DNA of 64,000 nt from Alphaproteobacteria bacterium 32-64-14 (GCA_002280725.1 NCEM01000020.1:39714-103713); one strand, 5' to 3'; positions 16,795-25,300 are shown, numbered from the stretch's first letter. The notes: a model not told the origin generated them from the letters alone. Numbers and translations are program-made.

Positions 16795-18738
16795 ATGTTT
16801 CGCAAGCTTGCTTCGGCAGTCGCCGTTTCGGCCATCGCGCTGGCCGTTTCCTGCACGACGCCATCGGAGACCGCGCAGGTCGCAGCCGACGCGCAGGCGC
16901 CAGTCAGCCAACCGATACCGGTGGCGCAGGTAACAGGTCCGCATCCGGGTGAGGCGGTTTACAAAACCCGCTGCGCCGCATGTCACGATAATTCCGAAGC
17001 AACCAAGGCGCCCTCACCTGAGACGATGGCGCGGCTGACGCCGGGCCACATCACCAACGCGCTGATGACAGGCATCATGATCCCGCAGGCGGTGGGGCTG
17101 AGCTCGAAGGAAGTGTCGGACGTCTCCAACTATCTCGCCAAGGGTGGCGGTCAGGATGATGGGTGGGTTGAAGCCATGCGCTGCCCCGCCGCGCGCGCGA
17201 CGCCGAAGCTGGATGCTGCGCCTACTGTGGCGACCTTTGGCTTCAACACAAGCAACACGCGCCGCCTCGATCCGGCTCAGGTAGGCCTTGCCGGCAAGGA
17301 CCTGACCACGCTCGAACTTGCATGGACCATCGCCTTCCCGAACGCGATCACGATGCGCAGCCAGGCTGCGGTCGTCGGCTCGACGCTGTTCCTGCCGGTG
17401 GGTGAGAGCAACAACCGGCTGTTCGCGTTCGACATCTCGGATAACCAGAAGCCCTGCATCCAATGGGTCTATGAAGGCAAGCAGACGCTGCGCACCAGCG
17501 CGGGCTTCGGCACGCGCCAGGATGGCAAAAAGGTCGTCATGGTCGGCGACATGGGCGGCTTTGTGCACATGATCGACGCGGTGAACGGCAAGGAGCTGTG
17601 GGCCGCGCACATGGGGCTGTTCCCCGCCTCGATCTCGACGGGGACGCCGGTGCTGGTCGGCGACAAGGTGATCGCGCCGTCCTCCCAGTACGAGATCATG
17701 TTGGCCGCGCAGGACTCCTACGAGTGCTGCAAGATCCACGGCGGCGTCGTCGCGCTCGATGCGATGACCGGCAAGCGCGTGTGGGAAGGCCACACGATGG
17801 AACAGGCCAAGCCCATCAAGGATCGCGGCGATGGGCAGATGCTGTGGGGACCGGCAGGTGCGCCGGTCTGGAACTCGCCATCGATCGATGTCGCGCGCAA
17901 CCGGCTCTATGTTGGCACGGGCGAAGCGAACGCGGCTCCCGCGCACCACAACACGAACGCCATCATGGCCTTCGACCTGCGCGATGGTTCGATCAAGTGG
18001 TCGCATCAGGCAACGGCCAACGATGTCTTCAACGTCGGATGCGGGCCAAAGGGCGGCAAGCTGAACTGCTCGGCGGATACCGTTTTCCGCGATGTTGACT
18101 TCGGCGCCTCAACCATTCTCGCCAAGGCGCCGAACGGCAAGGAGCTTGTGTTGGCGGGCCAGAAGTCCGGCACGGTGTGGGCGATGAACCCGGACACGGG
18201 CGCGGTCGTCTGGCGCCGCGATATCGGCACGGGCGGCCCCAACGGCGGCATCCACTGGGGCATCGCCGCTGACGCGACGCACGTCTATGCGCCGATCAGC
18301 TATCCCGGCCGCTCCATCCCCGGACAGGACGTAGACCCCACGCTCAAGCCCGGCCTCTACGCCGTGAACCTCAACGATGGAACGATCGACTGGAAGTTCG
18401 AGGTTGCGCCCGACTGCACGGACGCCCGCAAGAAGTTCGTGCCGCGCTGCAATGGCCTGTTCGGCCTGTCGGGCGCACCGACGGTGATCGGTGACCACAT
18501 CATCACGGGAGGCCTCGATGGCCGCGTCTACATGGTTGAGCGCAAGACGGGGAAGCTGGTCTGGCAGTTCGACACGGCACGCGACTTCACGACGCTCAAC
18601 GGCGTCAAAGGCAATGGCGGCTCGGTCGACAATGCGTCGATCATCGCAGCCAACGGACTGGTGATCATGAACTCCGGCTATGGCCTGTTCGGCCAGGGCG
18701 CGGGGAACGTGATGATCGCGTTCAAGCCGAAAAGCTGA
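16795..18738 (+). CDS. Cytochrome c-PQQ beta-propeller dehydrogenase lipoprotein, copy 2
   Basis: 647 residues from ATG 16795, with GGGAGGGA upstream; an open extension to 16732 is not needed. Lipobox Cys20 (AVSC), CAACH at 60-64, then the PQQ-type propeller with the vicinal Cys pair at 311-312 (YECCKIHG). It follows copy 1 along its whole length: GDGQMLWGPAGAPVWNSP against GPSGAPIWNSP, VDFGASTILAK, LAGQKSGTVWAMNPDTG, and NSGYGLFGQ near the end. The two are clearly duplicates, diverged enough to suggest different substrates or conditions. Expected to be a periplasmic, membrane-anchored quinohemoprotein dehydrogenase. A terminator follows. Confidence 0.88.
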   Translation: MFRKLASAVAVSAIALAVSCTTPSETAQVAADAQAPVSQPIPVAQVTGPHPGEAVYKTRCAACHDNSEATKAPSPETMARLTPGHITNALMTGIMIPQAVGLSSKEVSDVSNYLAKGGGQDDGWVEAMRCPAARATPKLDAAPTVATFGFNTSNTRRLDPAQVGLAGKDLTTLELAWTIAFPNAITMRSQAAVVGSTLFLPVGESNNRLFAFDISDNQKPCIQWVYEGKQTLRTSAGFGTRQDGKKVVMVGDMGGFVHMIDAVNGKELWAAHMGLFPASISTGTPVLVGDKVIAPSSQYEIMLAAQDSYECCKIHGGVVALDAMTGKRVWEGHTMEQAKPIKDRGDGQMLWGPAGAPVWNSPSIDVARNRLYVGTGEANAAPAHHNTNAIMAFDLRDGSIKWSHQATANDVFNVGCGPKGGKLNCSADTVFRDVDFGASTILAKAPNGKELVLAGQKSGTVWAMNPDTGAVVWRRDIGTGGPNGGIHWGIAADATHVYAPISYPGRSIPGQDVDPTLKPGLYAVNLNDGTIDWKFEVAPDCTDARKKFVPRCNGLFGLSGAPTVIGDHIITGGLDGRVYMVERKTGKLVWQFDTARDFTTLNGVKGNGGSVDNASIIAANGLVIMNSGYGLFGQGAGNVMIAFKPKS

Positions 18739-18761
18739 CGCCGTCAACTTTCTGGAACGAC

Positions 18762-18800
18762 AGCGCGGCTCGCCATGAGAATGGCGGGCCGCGCTTGTGT
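18762..18800 (+). terminator. Terminator after PQQ dehydrogenase copy 2
   Basis: A 15-bp stem with one G-U pair (18762-18776 with 18781-18795), loop GAGA, followed by TGTGTTT. The T tract is modest. Confidence 0.7.
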
Positions 18801-18844
18801 TTGGCGGCCGCTCGCCTTTAGTGGCCGTGGCAATGGAGGCTGGC

Positions 18845-19846
18845 ATGGCAAGCGACAAGGACAAGCTGGTTCGCGATCAGCCCGTCAGCATGCCAACCGA
18901 GCAGGGACCGCTCGCCGTCTATAAGGGCGCACAACCGCCCGCGCCGAAATGGTTCGAGGACGCGGTTGCGACACCCTACGATACGGCGTTCGTCGACTGC
19001 GAAGGCGCGCGGATCCACTATCAGAGCTGGGGCGATACGGCGAAGCCCGGCCTGCTGCTGGTGCACGGCAATGGCGCTCACGCGCACTGGTGGGACTTCG
19101 TCGCGCCCTACCTGACGGATGACTACCACGTTGTCGCCATGACGTTCTCGGGCATGGGTGATTCAGACTGGCGCGAGCGCTATGTCATGGACACGTTCGC
19201 GAAAGAGCAGCTGGCCGTGTGCGAAGCGGCCGGCCTGTTCGCGCACGCCGAGAAGCCGATCATCGTCGCGCATTCGTTCGGCGGCTTCGTTACCATCCTG
19301 ACGGGCGCAGAACACGGCGACAGGTTCGGCGGCATCGTGCTGGTCGACTCGCCGGTGAACCCGCCCGACCGGCCGCGCTCGGGCCCGCCGCCTGTGCGTG
19401 GCGGCAAGGTCTATCCAAGCCTTGAGGCGGCCCTGGCGCGCTTCAGGCTGGCGCCGCCGCAGCTGTGCGAGAATCACTACGTCATGGATTACATCGCGCG
19501 CTGGTCCCTGGCAAAGAAGCCGGGGCCGGATGGGACAGATGGCTGGGGCTGGAAGTTCGATCCCTCGATCTGGCAGCGCTTCTCCGTCTCCCGCCCGCCG
19601 CAGGAGCTTCTGAAAGAGACGCGGTGCCGGATCGCGCTGTTCAAGGGCGAGAAGTCGATTCTCTGGGAGGACGATGTCGGCGACTACATGCGCGGGCTGC
19701 TGAACCGGCAGGTTCCCTTCATCGAGATTCCTGAAGCCCGCCATCACATCATGCTGGACCAGCCGCTGGCCTTCGTGGCCGCGCTACGGACCCTGCTGCA
19801 GGAGTGGCAGTATTCGACCCCAGACAGGGTGGTTTCAGTCAGGTAG
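18845..19846 (+). CDS. Alpha/beta hydrolase
   Basis: 333 residues. The ATG at 18845 is chosen because GGAGG ends 5 bases before it; frames open to 18797. Alpha/beta hydrolase marks are the oxyanion region LLLVHGNGAHAHWWDF, the nucleophile elbow AHSFGGF (Ser about 144), and the C-terminal His in ARHHIMLDQP. There is no signal peptide, so it should be cytoplasmic. It may cleave an ester, lactone, epoxide or C-C bond; the sequence alone does not say which. It follows PQQ dehydrogenase copy 2 on the same strand after a terminator and could act on the pathway's product (inference). Confidence 0.88.
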   Translation: MASDKDKLVRDQPVSMPTEQGPLAVYKGAQPPAPKWFEDAVATPYDTAFVDCEGARIHYQSWGDTAKPGLLLVHGNGAHAHWWDFVAPYLTDDYHVVAMTFSGMGDSDWRERYVMDTFAKEQLAVCEAAGLFAHAEKPIIVAHSFGGFVTILTGAEHGDRFGGIVLVDSPVNPPDRPRSGPPPVRGGKVYPSLEAALARFRLAPPQLCENHYVMDYIARWSLAKKPGPDGTDGWGWKFDPSIWQRFSVSRPPQELLKETRCRIALFKGEKSILWEDDVGDYMRGLLNRQVPFIEIPEARHHIMLDQPLAFVAALRTLLQEWQYSTPDRVVSVR

Positions 19847-20012
19847 GCGTTGCGCAGCAGGGCTGCCGGCGGCCGGAATGGCCCAGAATTCCCGCATTCC
19901 CGGTTACTGAGACGTTTCTTTGGCGTGCGGCCTTCTGGGTGCTTTTCACCGGACCGCGATCCGGTTACACCCCTGCACGCTTAGCCTTGAAACCGCTGGG
20001 AGTTAACTCGCG

Positions 20013-20351
20013 ATGGCGCACGCCGAACCCGCCCACAAAGGTCCGATCGTGACCCCGCCGGCGCACACAGACGCCTATATGGACATGGCTTCCCGGCGCG
20101 GCATGTGGAAGGGCTTTGGCCACTTCACGGCCTGGGGCTGCATGCTGATCATCCTCACGGTTGGCTACGCCACCTTCACCCTGACCATGGGCATTCCATG
20201 GATCGGCGCGCTTATCGGCTTTGCCGCGTTCGGCATCATCGGCGGCCTGCTGATGGGCATGGGCGGCGCCTGGGTTGCGACCGTCATCGGTCTCAGCGTT
20301 CTCGCGGTCTTCATCCAGGTCTTGATCTGGCTGGGCTCGCTTCTGCTCTAG
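20013..20351 (+). CDS. aa3-type cytochrome c oxidase subunit IV
   Basis: 112 residues. The N-terminal ~40 (PPAHTDAYMDMASRRGMWKGF, then HFTAWG) match the short alphaproteobacterial COX IV family, with the first membrane helix following; two further hydrophobic helices extend it beyond the usual ~45-70 residues. In many alphaproteobacteria this gene lies just before the transhydrogenase genes, as it does here (30 bases before pntAA). It is a small accessory subunit of the terminal oxidase in the inner membrane. GGAG 9 bases upstream supports the ATG. Confidence 0.85.
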   Translation: MAHAEPAHKGPIVTPPAHTDAYMDMASRRGMWKGFGHFTAWGCMLIILTVGYATFTLTMGIPWIGALIGFAAFGIIGGLLMGMGGAWVATVIGLSVLAVFIQVLIWLGSLLL

Positions 20352-20381
20352 CGCCCCCGCTTAGGGGTTTGAGGGGGCTAA

Positions 20382-21509
20382 ATGAAAATCGCAGTTCTGA
20401 AGGAACGCCGCTTCGGGGAGACGCGCGTCGCTGCGACGCCTGAATCCGTCAAGAAGCTGGTGGCGCTCAAGCATTCTGTCGCCGTAGAATCCGGCGCTGG
20501 CGTTACAGCTGGCGTGCGCGACGAGGATTACGTCGCCGCTGGCGCAACAGTCGGCTCGGCGCCCGATGCGCTCAAGGGCGCGGACATCGTCTTCAAGGTG
20601 CGCGCACCGGACGCCACTGAACTCGCCACCTATCCCAAAGGCGCTGCCTTGCTCGGCCTGCTCGAGCCGTATGCCGCCAAAGCCGAAGCCGCTGCCTACG
20701 CCGCCGCTGGCGTCACCGCCGTGGCGATGGAATTCGTGCCCCGGATCACGCGCGCCCAGTCGATGGACGTGCTGTCGAGCCAGGCGAACCTCGCGGGTTA
20801 TCGCGCCGTGATCGAAGGCTCGCAGATCTACGGCCGCGCGCTGCCCATGATGATGACCGCCGCCGGAACGGTGGCCGCAGCGAAAGTGTTCGTGATGGGC
20901 GCCGGTGTGGCCGGCCTGCAGGCCATCGCCACCGCGCGCCGTCTCGGCGGCATCGTGTCGGCGACGGACGTCCGCCCGGCGGCCAAGGAACAGGTCGCCT
21001 CGCTGGGCGCGAAGTTCATTGCGGTCGAGAACGAGGAATTCAAGGCGGCCGAAACCGCAGCCGGCTACGCCAAGGCGATGTCGCCTGAATACCAGAAGCT
21101 GCAGGCCGAGCTGGTAGCCGCACACATCGCGAAGCAGGACATCGTCGTCACCACCGCGCTGATCCCCGGACGGCCCGCGCCCGTGCTGGTCACCGAAGAC
21201 ATGGTGCGCGCGATGCGCCCCGGCTCGGTCGTGGTCGACCTTGCCGTTTCGCAGGGCGGCAACTGCCCGCTGTCGAAGCCGGACGAGATCGTGGACGTGA
21301 ACGGCGTCAAAGTCGCTGGTTTCACCAACCTGCCCGGCCGCATGGCGGCGGATAGCTCCGCCCTCTACGCGCGCAACCTGTTCGCCTTGCTGCCGCTGCT
21401 GACCGGTGAGAACGCAGCCTTCGCGCCGAAGTGGGACGACGAAATCGTCAAGGCTTCTGCGCTGACGCGCGATGGCGCCGTGGTTCACCCGGCATTGAAA
21501 GATGGCTGA
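20382..21509 (+). CDS. pntAA: NAD(P) transhydrogenase subunit alpha part 1
   Basis: 375 residues, the usual size of the split alpha-1 subunit. It begins MKIAVLKERRFGETRVAATPE and contains the NAD-binding FVMGAGVAGLQAIATARRLGG and the RPAPVLVT and GSVVVDLAVSQGGNC segments of domain I. This soluble domain binds NAD(H) and works with PntAB and PntB in proton-coupled hydride transfer to NADP. Its stop overlaps the start of the small gene at 21509, so translation is probably coupled through the operon. Confidence 0.95.
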   Translation: MKIAVLKERRFGETRVAATPESVKKLVALKHSVAVESGAGVTAGVRDEDYVAAGATVGSAPDALKGADIVFKVRAPDATELATYPKGAALLGLLEPYAAKAEAAAYAAAGVTAVAMEFVPRITRAQSMDVLSSQANLAGYRAVIEGSQIYGRALPMMMTAAGTVAAAKVFVMGAGVAGLQAIATARRLGGIVSATDVRPAAKEQVASLGAKFIAVENEEFKAAETAAGYAKAMSPEYQKLQAELVAAHIAKQDIVVTTALIPGRPAPVLVTEDMVRAMRPGSVVVDLAVSQGGNCPLSKPDEIVDVNGVKVAGFTNLPGRMAADSSALYARNLFALLPLLTGENAAFAPKWDDEIVKASALTRDGAVVHPALKDG

Positions 21510-21703
21510 TGTCCAAGGCCATAGGCCTCATCCTCACGATCACGGGCCTGATGCTGGCCTGGTATTTCGTGCAGACCATCATGCATCCCGGCCCCGCGCC
21601 GCTTCCGGGCTTCATCATCGCAGCGATCTCGCTTGCGATGATTTCGGTGGGCGCGCGCTACATCCTCAAGCCAAAGAAGAAGCCTCAAGAGGGTTCAAAA
21701 TGA
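21509..21703 (+). CDS. Small membrane protein inside the pnt operon
   Basis: 64 residues with two hydrophobic segments and a lysine-rich tail (LKPKKKPQEGSK). The start overlaps the pntAA stop (TGATG), and its own stop overlaps the pntAB start (ATGA). Tight overlap on both sides and the regular membrane pattern argue that it is a real gene. It could be a small accessory or assembly subunit of the transhydrogenase. No named family is recognised. Confidence 0.75.
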   Translation: MSKAIGLILTITGLMLAWYFVQTIMHPGPAPLPGFIIAAISLAMISVGARYILKPKKKPQEGSK

Positions 21704-22119
21704 CCAAGCGCATCGCCACCCTCACCGCCTTGCTGGCCGGGCTCGCACTCATGCTCGCCTCGCCCGCGCTGGCCTCGACCGGAGCGGAACAGCCAGACGG
21801 GCTGATCTTCCGCCTCGCCATCTTCGTGCTGGCGATCTTTGTCGGCTACTACGTCGTCTGGTCGGTGACGCCCGCCCTGCATACGCCCCTGATGGCCGTC
21901 ACCAACGCGATCTCCTCTGTGATCATCGTCGGCGCGCTGATCGCGGCGGCAGCCGGCAACAACCAGGAGATGACGGGCGACCTGTGGCTGTCCAAGGGTA
22001 TGGGCGGTGTCGCCGTGGGCCTTGCCGCCGTGAACATCTTTGGCGGCTTCCTCGTCACGCGGCGCATGCTCGCGATGTACAAGAAGAAAGACAAACCCGC
22101 GCCGAAGTCCGGCAGCTAA
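21700..22119 (+). CDS. pntAB: NAD(P) transhydrogenase subunit alpha part 2
   Basis: 139 residues. A Sec-like first helix ending ASPALAST is followed by three hydrophobic helices with FVGYYVVWSVTPALHTPLMAVTNAISSVIIVGAL, the signature of the alpha-2 membrane domain. It forms part of the proton channel with PntB. The start at 21700 overlaps the previous stop; longer forms in this frame lack a reason to exist. It is about 30-40 residues longer than many PntAB proteins because of the N-terminal hydrophobic leader. Confidence 0.92.
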   Translation: MTKRIATLTALLAGLALMLASPALASTGAEQPDGLIFRLAIFVLAIFVGYYVVWSVTPALHTPLMAVTNAISSVIIVGALIAAAAGNNQEMTGDLWLSKGMGGVAVGLAAVNIFGGFLVTRRMLAMYKKKDKPAPKSGS

Positions 22120-22131
22120 GAGGGGGTAGCC

Positions 22132-22872
22132 ATGCGGTATCGCGATCTGGCTCTCGCATCCGTGGTCGCCATGATGGCGCCCGTCGCGATGGCCCAGAAG
22201 ATTCCATCAGCCGAGGCGGGCGTCGCCCCGCTGGCGTTCGACGCCTTCGCCGCCCCTGCCCCGTCGGTTACCGTCGCGCCGGGCGGTGTCGCATGGATCG
22301 AGCAGATCATTCCGGTCTACGCCGTGCGCCTGATCGATCCTGCCAAGCAGCGGCCACGACCGAGCACCGATGGCCTGCCGGCGGGCGCGCTGCTGTTCGG
22401 CTACCAGCTTTCAACCGGCATGGCCTATTGCCCGCCCCTCAATCCGGAGAAGTCGTTCAAGCGCGTGCAGTGCTTCCGGGACCTCGATAACGATATGAAA
22501 TTCGATGCGGGGTATGTGTCCGACGGGCATGACGCGGACAACCGCTATTTCTCGAGCTTCCTTCGCACCATCGCCGCGGTGCCGAAGTATCGCTACGAGC
22601 GCGTGTCCGGCGACCTCATGCCGACCGCGAAGGGCAGCGTCATCTATCACGACATGAAGGACGGCGCGCCACGCTTCAAGCTGCGCATCGACAATGAAAC
22701 GCTTGAGAACGTGCACGCCTGTGACGTGACCGCTCCAGGCGCCTGCACCATCTTTGGCGTGCACATCCGCTATGAGGCGGCGCCGCAAGGCGCGCTGGCA
22801 ATCACGTTCGACGGCGCGCTCACGCAACGCGCGCTCGATATCCTAAACGCACGCGACCCCCTCAAGACCTGA
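22132..22872 (+). CDS. Exported hypothetical protein between pntAB and pntB
   Basis: 246 residues with a signal peptide (cleavage near AMAQK). The mature part contains PGGVAWIEQIIPVYAVRLID, the segment CPPLNPEKSFKRVQCFRDLDNDMKFD, whose acidic loop could bind calcium, and a Cys pair near HACDVTAPGACTIFG. No family recognised. It starts 12 bases after pntAB with a GAGGGGGT ribosome binding site and ends 17 bases before pntB, so it is co-transcribed with the transhydrogenase, an unusual place for a periplasmic protein. Confidence 0.75.
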   Translation: MRYRDLALASVVAMMAPVAMAQKIPSAEAGVAPLAFDAFAAPAPSVTVAPGGVAWIEQIIPVYAVRLIDPAKQRPRPSTDGLPAGALLFGYQLSTGMAYCPPLNPEKSFKRVQCFRDLDNDMKFDAGYVSDGHDADNRYFSSFLRTIAAVPKYRYERVSGDLMPTAKGSVIYHDMKDGAPRFKLRIDNETLENVHACDVTAPGACTIFGVHIRYEAAPQGALAITFDGALTQRALDILNARDPLKT

Positions 22873-22889
22873 CCGGCTGGAAGCATCTC

Positions 22890-24332
22890 ATGAACGCCAA
22901 TCTCGCCGCCCTTCTCTATCTCGTCTCAGGCGTGCTGTTCATCCTGTCGCTGCGCGGCCTCTCAAGCCCCGCGACATCGCAGGCCGGCGCGCGCAACGGC
23001 ATGATCGGGATGGCCATCGCCATCGTCACCACGCTGTGGATGCTGTGGGACGGATCCGGCAGCCTCGACATGGCGACCATTGCCATCATCGTCGGCGGCA
23101 TCGTTGTCGGCGGCATCGCCGGCGGCATCGTCGCGCAGAAGATCAAGATGACGGCCATGCCGCAGCTGGTGGCGTTCTTCCACTCGCTCGTCGGCCTCGC
23201 CGCCGTGCTGGTCGCGGCCGCTGCGCTCTATGCACCCATTGGCTATGGCATTGTCGATGCGGAAGCCGCGCTCGGCGCGAACGGCGAATTGCCGATCAAG
23301 CTCGCCTCGATCATTGAACTCTCGCTCGGTTCGGCTATCGGCGCGCTGACCTTCACGGGCTCGGTGATCGCGTTCCTCAAGCTCAACGGCAACATGTCGG
23401 GCGCGCCGATCATCCTGCCCCTGCGCCACCTGATCAACATCGCCTTCGCCGTCGCCATCGTCGCGCTGGTGGTGTCGATGGTGCAGACCAACGGCACGCA
23501 CGCCTGGATGTTCTGGGCGCTGACGGTGATCGCGCTGGTGCTGGGCGTCACGCTGATCATCCCGATCGGCGGGGCGGACATGCCGGTCGTCGTCTCGATG
23601 CTGAACTCCTACTCCGGCTGGGCCGCGGCGGCGCTCGGCTTCACGCTGGAGAACAACGCGCTGATCATCACCGGATCGCTGGTGGGATCGTCGGGCGCCA
23701 TCCTCTCCTACATCATGTGCAAGGCGATGAACCGCAGCTTCATCTCCGTCATCCTCGGCGGCTTCGGCGGCGAGACGGCGGCAGCAGCGGCCAGCGGCGG
23801 CCCTGCCAAGCCGGTGAAGATCGGCTCAGCGGACGATTGCGCCTTCATCATGAAGAACGCATCCAAGGTCATCATCGTGCCCGGCTACGGCATGGCGGTG
23901 GCGCAGGCCCAGCACGCGCTGAAAGAGATGGGCGAAAAGCTCAAGGCCGAGGGCGTGGAAGTCACTTACGCGATCCACCCGGTTGCGGGCCGTATGCCTG
24001 GCCACATGAACGTTCTGCTCGCCGAAGCCCAGGTGCCTTACGACGAAGTGCACGAGCTTGAGGACATCAACTCCTCCTTCGCCCAGGCCGACGTCGCCTT
24101 CGTCATCGGCGCCAACGACGTCACCAACCCCGACGCCGAGACCAACACCGCCTCGCCGATCTACGGCATGCCCGTGCTGAAAGTGTGGAACGCCAAAACG
24201 GTGTTCTTCATCAAACGCTCGCTCGCGTCTGGCTACGCCGGCGTCGAGAACCCCCTCTTCTTCCGCGAAAACACGATGATGCTCCTCGGCGACGCGAAGA
24301 AGATGACGGAAGAGATCGTGAAGGGGCTGTAG
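22890..24332 (+). CDS. pntB: NAD(P) transhydrogenase subunit beta
   Basis: 480 residues, full length. The N-terminal ~270 form the membrane domain (many hydrophobic helices; LVGLAAVLVAAAALY and GGADMPVVVSMLNSYSGWAAAALGF). The C-terminal domain III binds NADP, with IVPGYGMAVAQAQHAL, HPVAGRMPGHMNVLLAEA, VIGANDVTNP and KRSLASGYAGVENPLF. With PntAA and PntAB it makes the proton-pumping transhydrogenase that supplies NADPH. A short hairpin of 8 bp follows the stop (24339-24363). Confidence 0.96.
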   Translation: MNANLAALLYLVSGVLFILSLRGLSSPATSQAGARNGMIGMAIAIVTTLWMLWDGSGSLDMATIAIIVGGIVVGGIAGGIVAQKIKMTAMPQLVAFFHSLVGLAAVLVAAAALYAPIGYGIVDAEAALGANGELPIKLASIIELSLGSAIGALTFTGSVIAFLKLNGNMSGAPIILPLRHLINIAFAVAIVALVVSMVQTNGTHAWMFWALTVIALVLGVTLIIPIGGADMPVVVSMLNSYSGWAAAALGFTLENNALIITGSLVGSSGAILSYIMCKAMNRSFISVILGGFGGETAAAAASGGPAKPVKIGSADDCAFIMKNASKVIIVPGYGMAVAQAQHALKEMGEKLKAEGVEVTYAIHPVAGRMPGHMNVLLAEAQVPYDEVHELEDINSSFAQADVAFVIGANDVTNPDAETNTASPIYGMPVLKVWNAKTVFFIKRSLASGYAGVENPLFFRENTMMLLGDAKKMTEEIVKGL

Positions 24333-24338
24333 GTACAG

Positions 24339-24363
24339 GAAGTGATAGTCACACGATCACTTC
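24339..24363. terminator. Possible weak terminator after pntB
   Basis: GAAGTGAT and ATCACTTC pair around a 9-base loop, followed rightward by GTTCCCC. It overlaps the end of the convergent small membrane gene. There is no clear T tract, so the role is uncertain. Confidence 0.4.
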
Positions 24364-24635
24364 GTTCCCCAAGGTAGCCAGACGAGTCGAGCTGTAAGCA
24401 CGTACCGAGCCGCAATGCCGAAAGCCACTGCTGCGAATGTGGCGGCAAGATACGGTGGCGCTTGGTCGAGCAGTCTCGCGCACAAGCCCTCGTCGACCCA
24501 AGCATATTCCCATCCGTTATCGGCGCACTGATCGGGGCCTAGCGCGGGCAGGATATGTAGGAGCGCAAGGCCGAGAGCCCACAGCGCCACCAGTAACCCT
24601 AGCCAATGCAACACCCTGCCCAGACGTGCGATCAT
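24357..24635 (-). CDS. Small membrane protein, third gene of the DUF4160-DUF2442 triad
   Basis: 92 residues with two hydrophobic helices (LHWLGLLVALWALGLALL and YLAATFAAVAFGIAA) separated by a Cys-containing loop (DQCADNGWEYAWVDEGLCARLL). The ATG is one base beyond the stop of the DUF2442 gene, so it is almost certainly translated with it. An upstream extension of the frame inside the DUF2442 gene is rejected. No family is recognised. Its tight linkage suggests a role with the neighbouring toxin-antitoxin-like pair, or simple co-transcription. Confidence 0.7.
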   Translation of the reverse strand: MIARLGRVLHWLGLLVALWALGLALLHILPALGPDQCADNGWEYAWVDEGLCARLLDQAPPYLAATFAAVAFGIAARYVLTARLVWLPWGTK

Positions 24636-24636
24636 G

Positions 24637-24915
24637 TTACTCAGCCGCCGCAGCTGGCAGCAGTTCCCCGGCTTCGTCCATCCGGCGGCGCAGGCCCCAG
24701 GGCGAGAGATCGAACCCATTAGGCCAAGTGGGGGCGCCGTGTTCGAGAAAGACGCGCGCGAACATCGCGGGATCGCGCAGCGGTTCGATCATCGGGCCCG
24801 CGTTCGCAAACAACCAGCCAAGATCATGAACACCGCGCGCTCCATCTGAAAAGACAAGCGAAAGCTGATTGCCTGGAAGGGCTTTCGCCTCACGAATTTT
24901 GATCAGGGTCGGCAT
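24637..24915 (-). CDS. DUF2442 family protein (antitoxin-like partner)
   Basis: 92 residues from ATG 24915; an in-frame GTG at 24933 would add six. The family pattern is clear: KALPGNQLSLVFSDGARGVHDLGWLF, then IEPLRDPAMFARVFLE, and WPNGFDLSPWGLRRRM. DUF2442 proteins commonly follow DUF4160 genes and have been proposed as antitoxin-like partners (established association; mechanism not known to me). The start lies inside the end of the DUF4160 gene (26-base overlap), indicating coupled translation. No membrane or signal segment. Confidence 0.85.
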   Translation of the reverse strand: MPTLIKIREAKALPGNQLSLVFSDGARGVHDLGWLFANAGPMIEPLRDPAMFARVFLEHGAPTWPNGFDLSPWGLRRRMDEAGELLPAAAAE

Positions 24916-25174
24916 CGTCAGGTCCCGGGACACGCTCCAATGGTACGAAATTTTCGGCCTTTCGCCAATTGTCCAACAGTTCGGCTTGCCGGAGGATAAT
25001 CCATTCGCGGACCAGCCGATGCGTGCGCCGAGATAGCGCGCCGGCTATGATCTCGCCGGTTTCGATCGAGAGAATAGCCTCCTCGCCACCGTAGATGGCG
25101 TGGAGATGGGGCGGAGGATGGTCGCCCCAGTACATGTAGATCACGATCCCGTAGAACGTCGCAATCATTGGCAT
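24890..25174 (-). CDS. DUF4160 family protein
   Basis: 94 residues beginning MPMIATFYGIVIYMYWGDH, followed by PPPHLHAIYGGEEAILSIETGEIIAG and LVREWIILRQAELLDNW, which is the whole DUF4160 family. The His-rich HPPPHLHA segment is its most conserved part. GGGAGGGGG just upstream of ATG 25174 gives a strong ribosome binding site; longer frames upstream are ignored. It is the first gene of a leftward operon with DUF2442 and a small membrane protein. It may be the toxin or effector half of a stress module (inference from the usual pairing). Confidence 0.88.
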   Translation of the reverse strand: MPMIATFYGIVIYMYWGDHPPPHLHAIYGGEEAILSIETGEIIAGALSRRTHRLVREWIILRQAELLDNWRKAENFVPLERVPGPDDADPDQNS

Positions 25175-25300
25175 GTGCGCGCCCCCTCCCCTAGACGAAC
25201 TCTGCATATGGCCCTGCTTCCGGCAAGCAGAGAGAGTTTTCACCGGCTTGTCGGCTCCATGAATTTTCGTACGTCCTATGGCCGGAAACGGGAGGCATAC

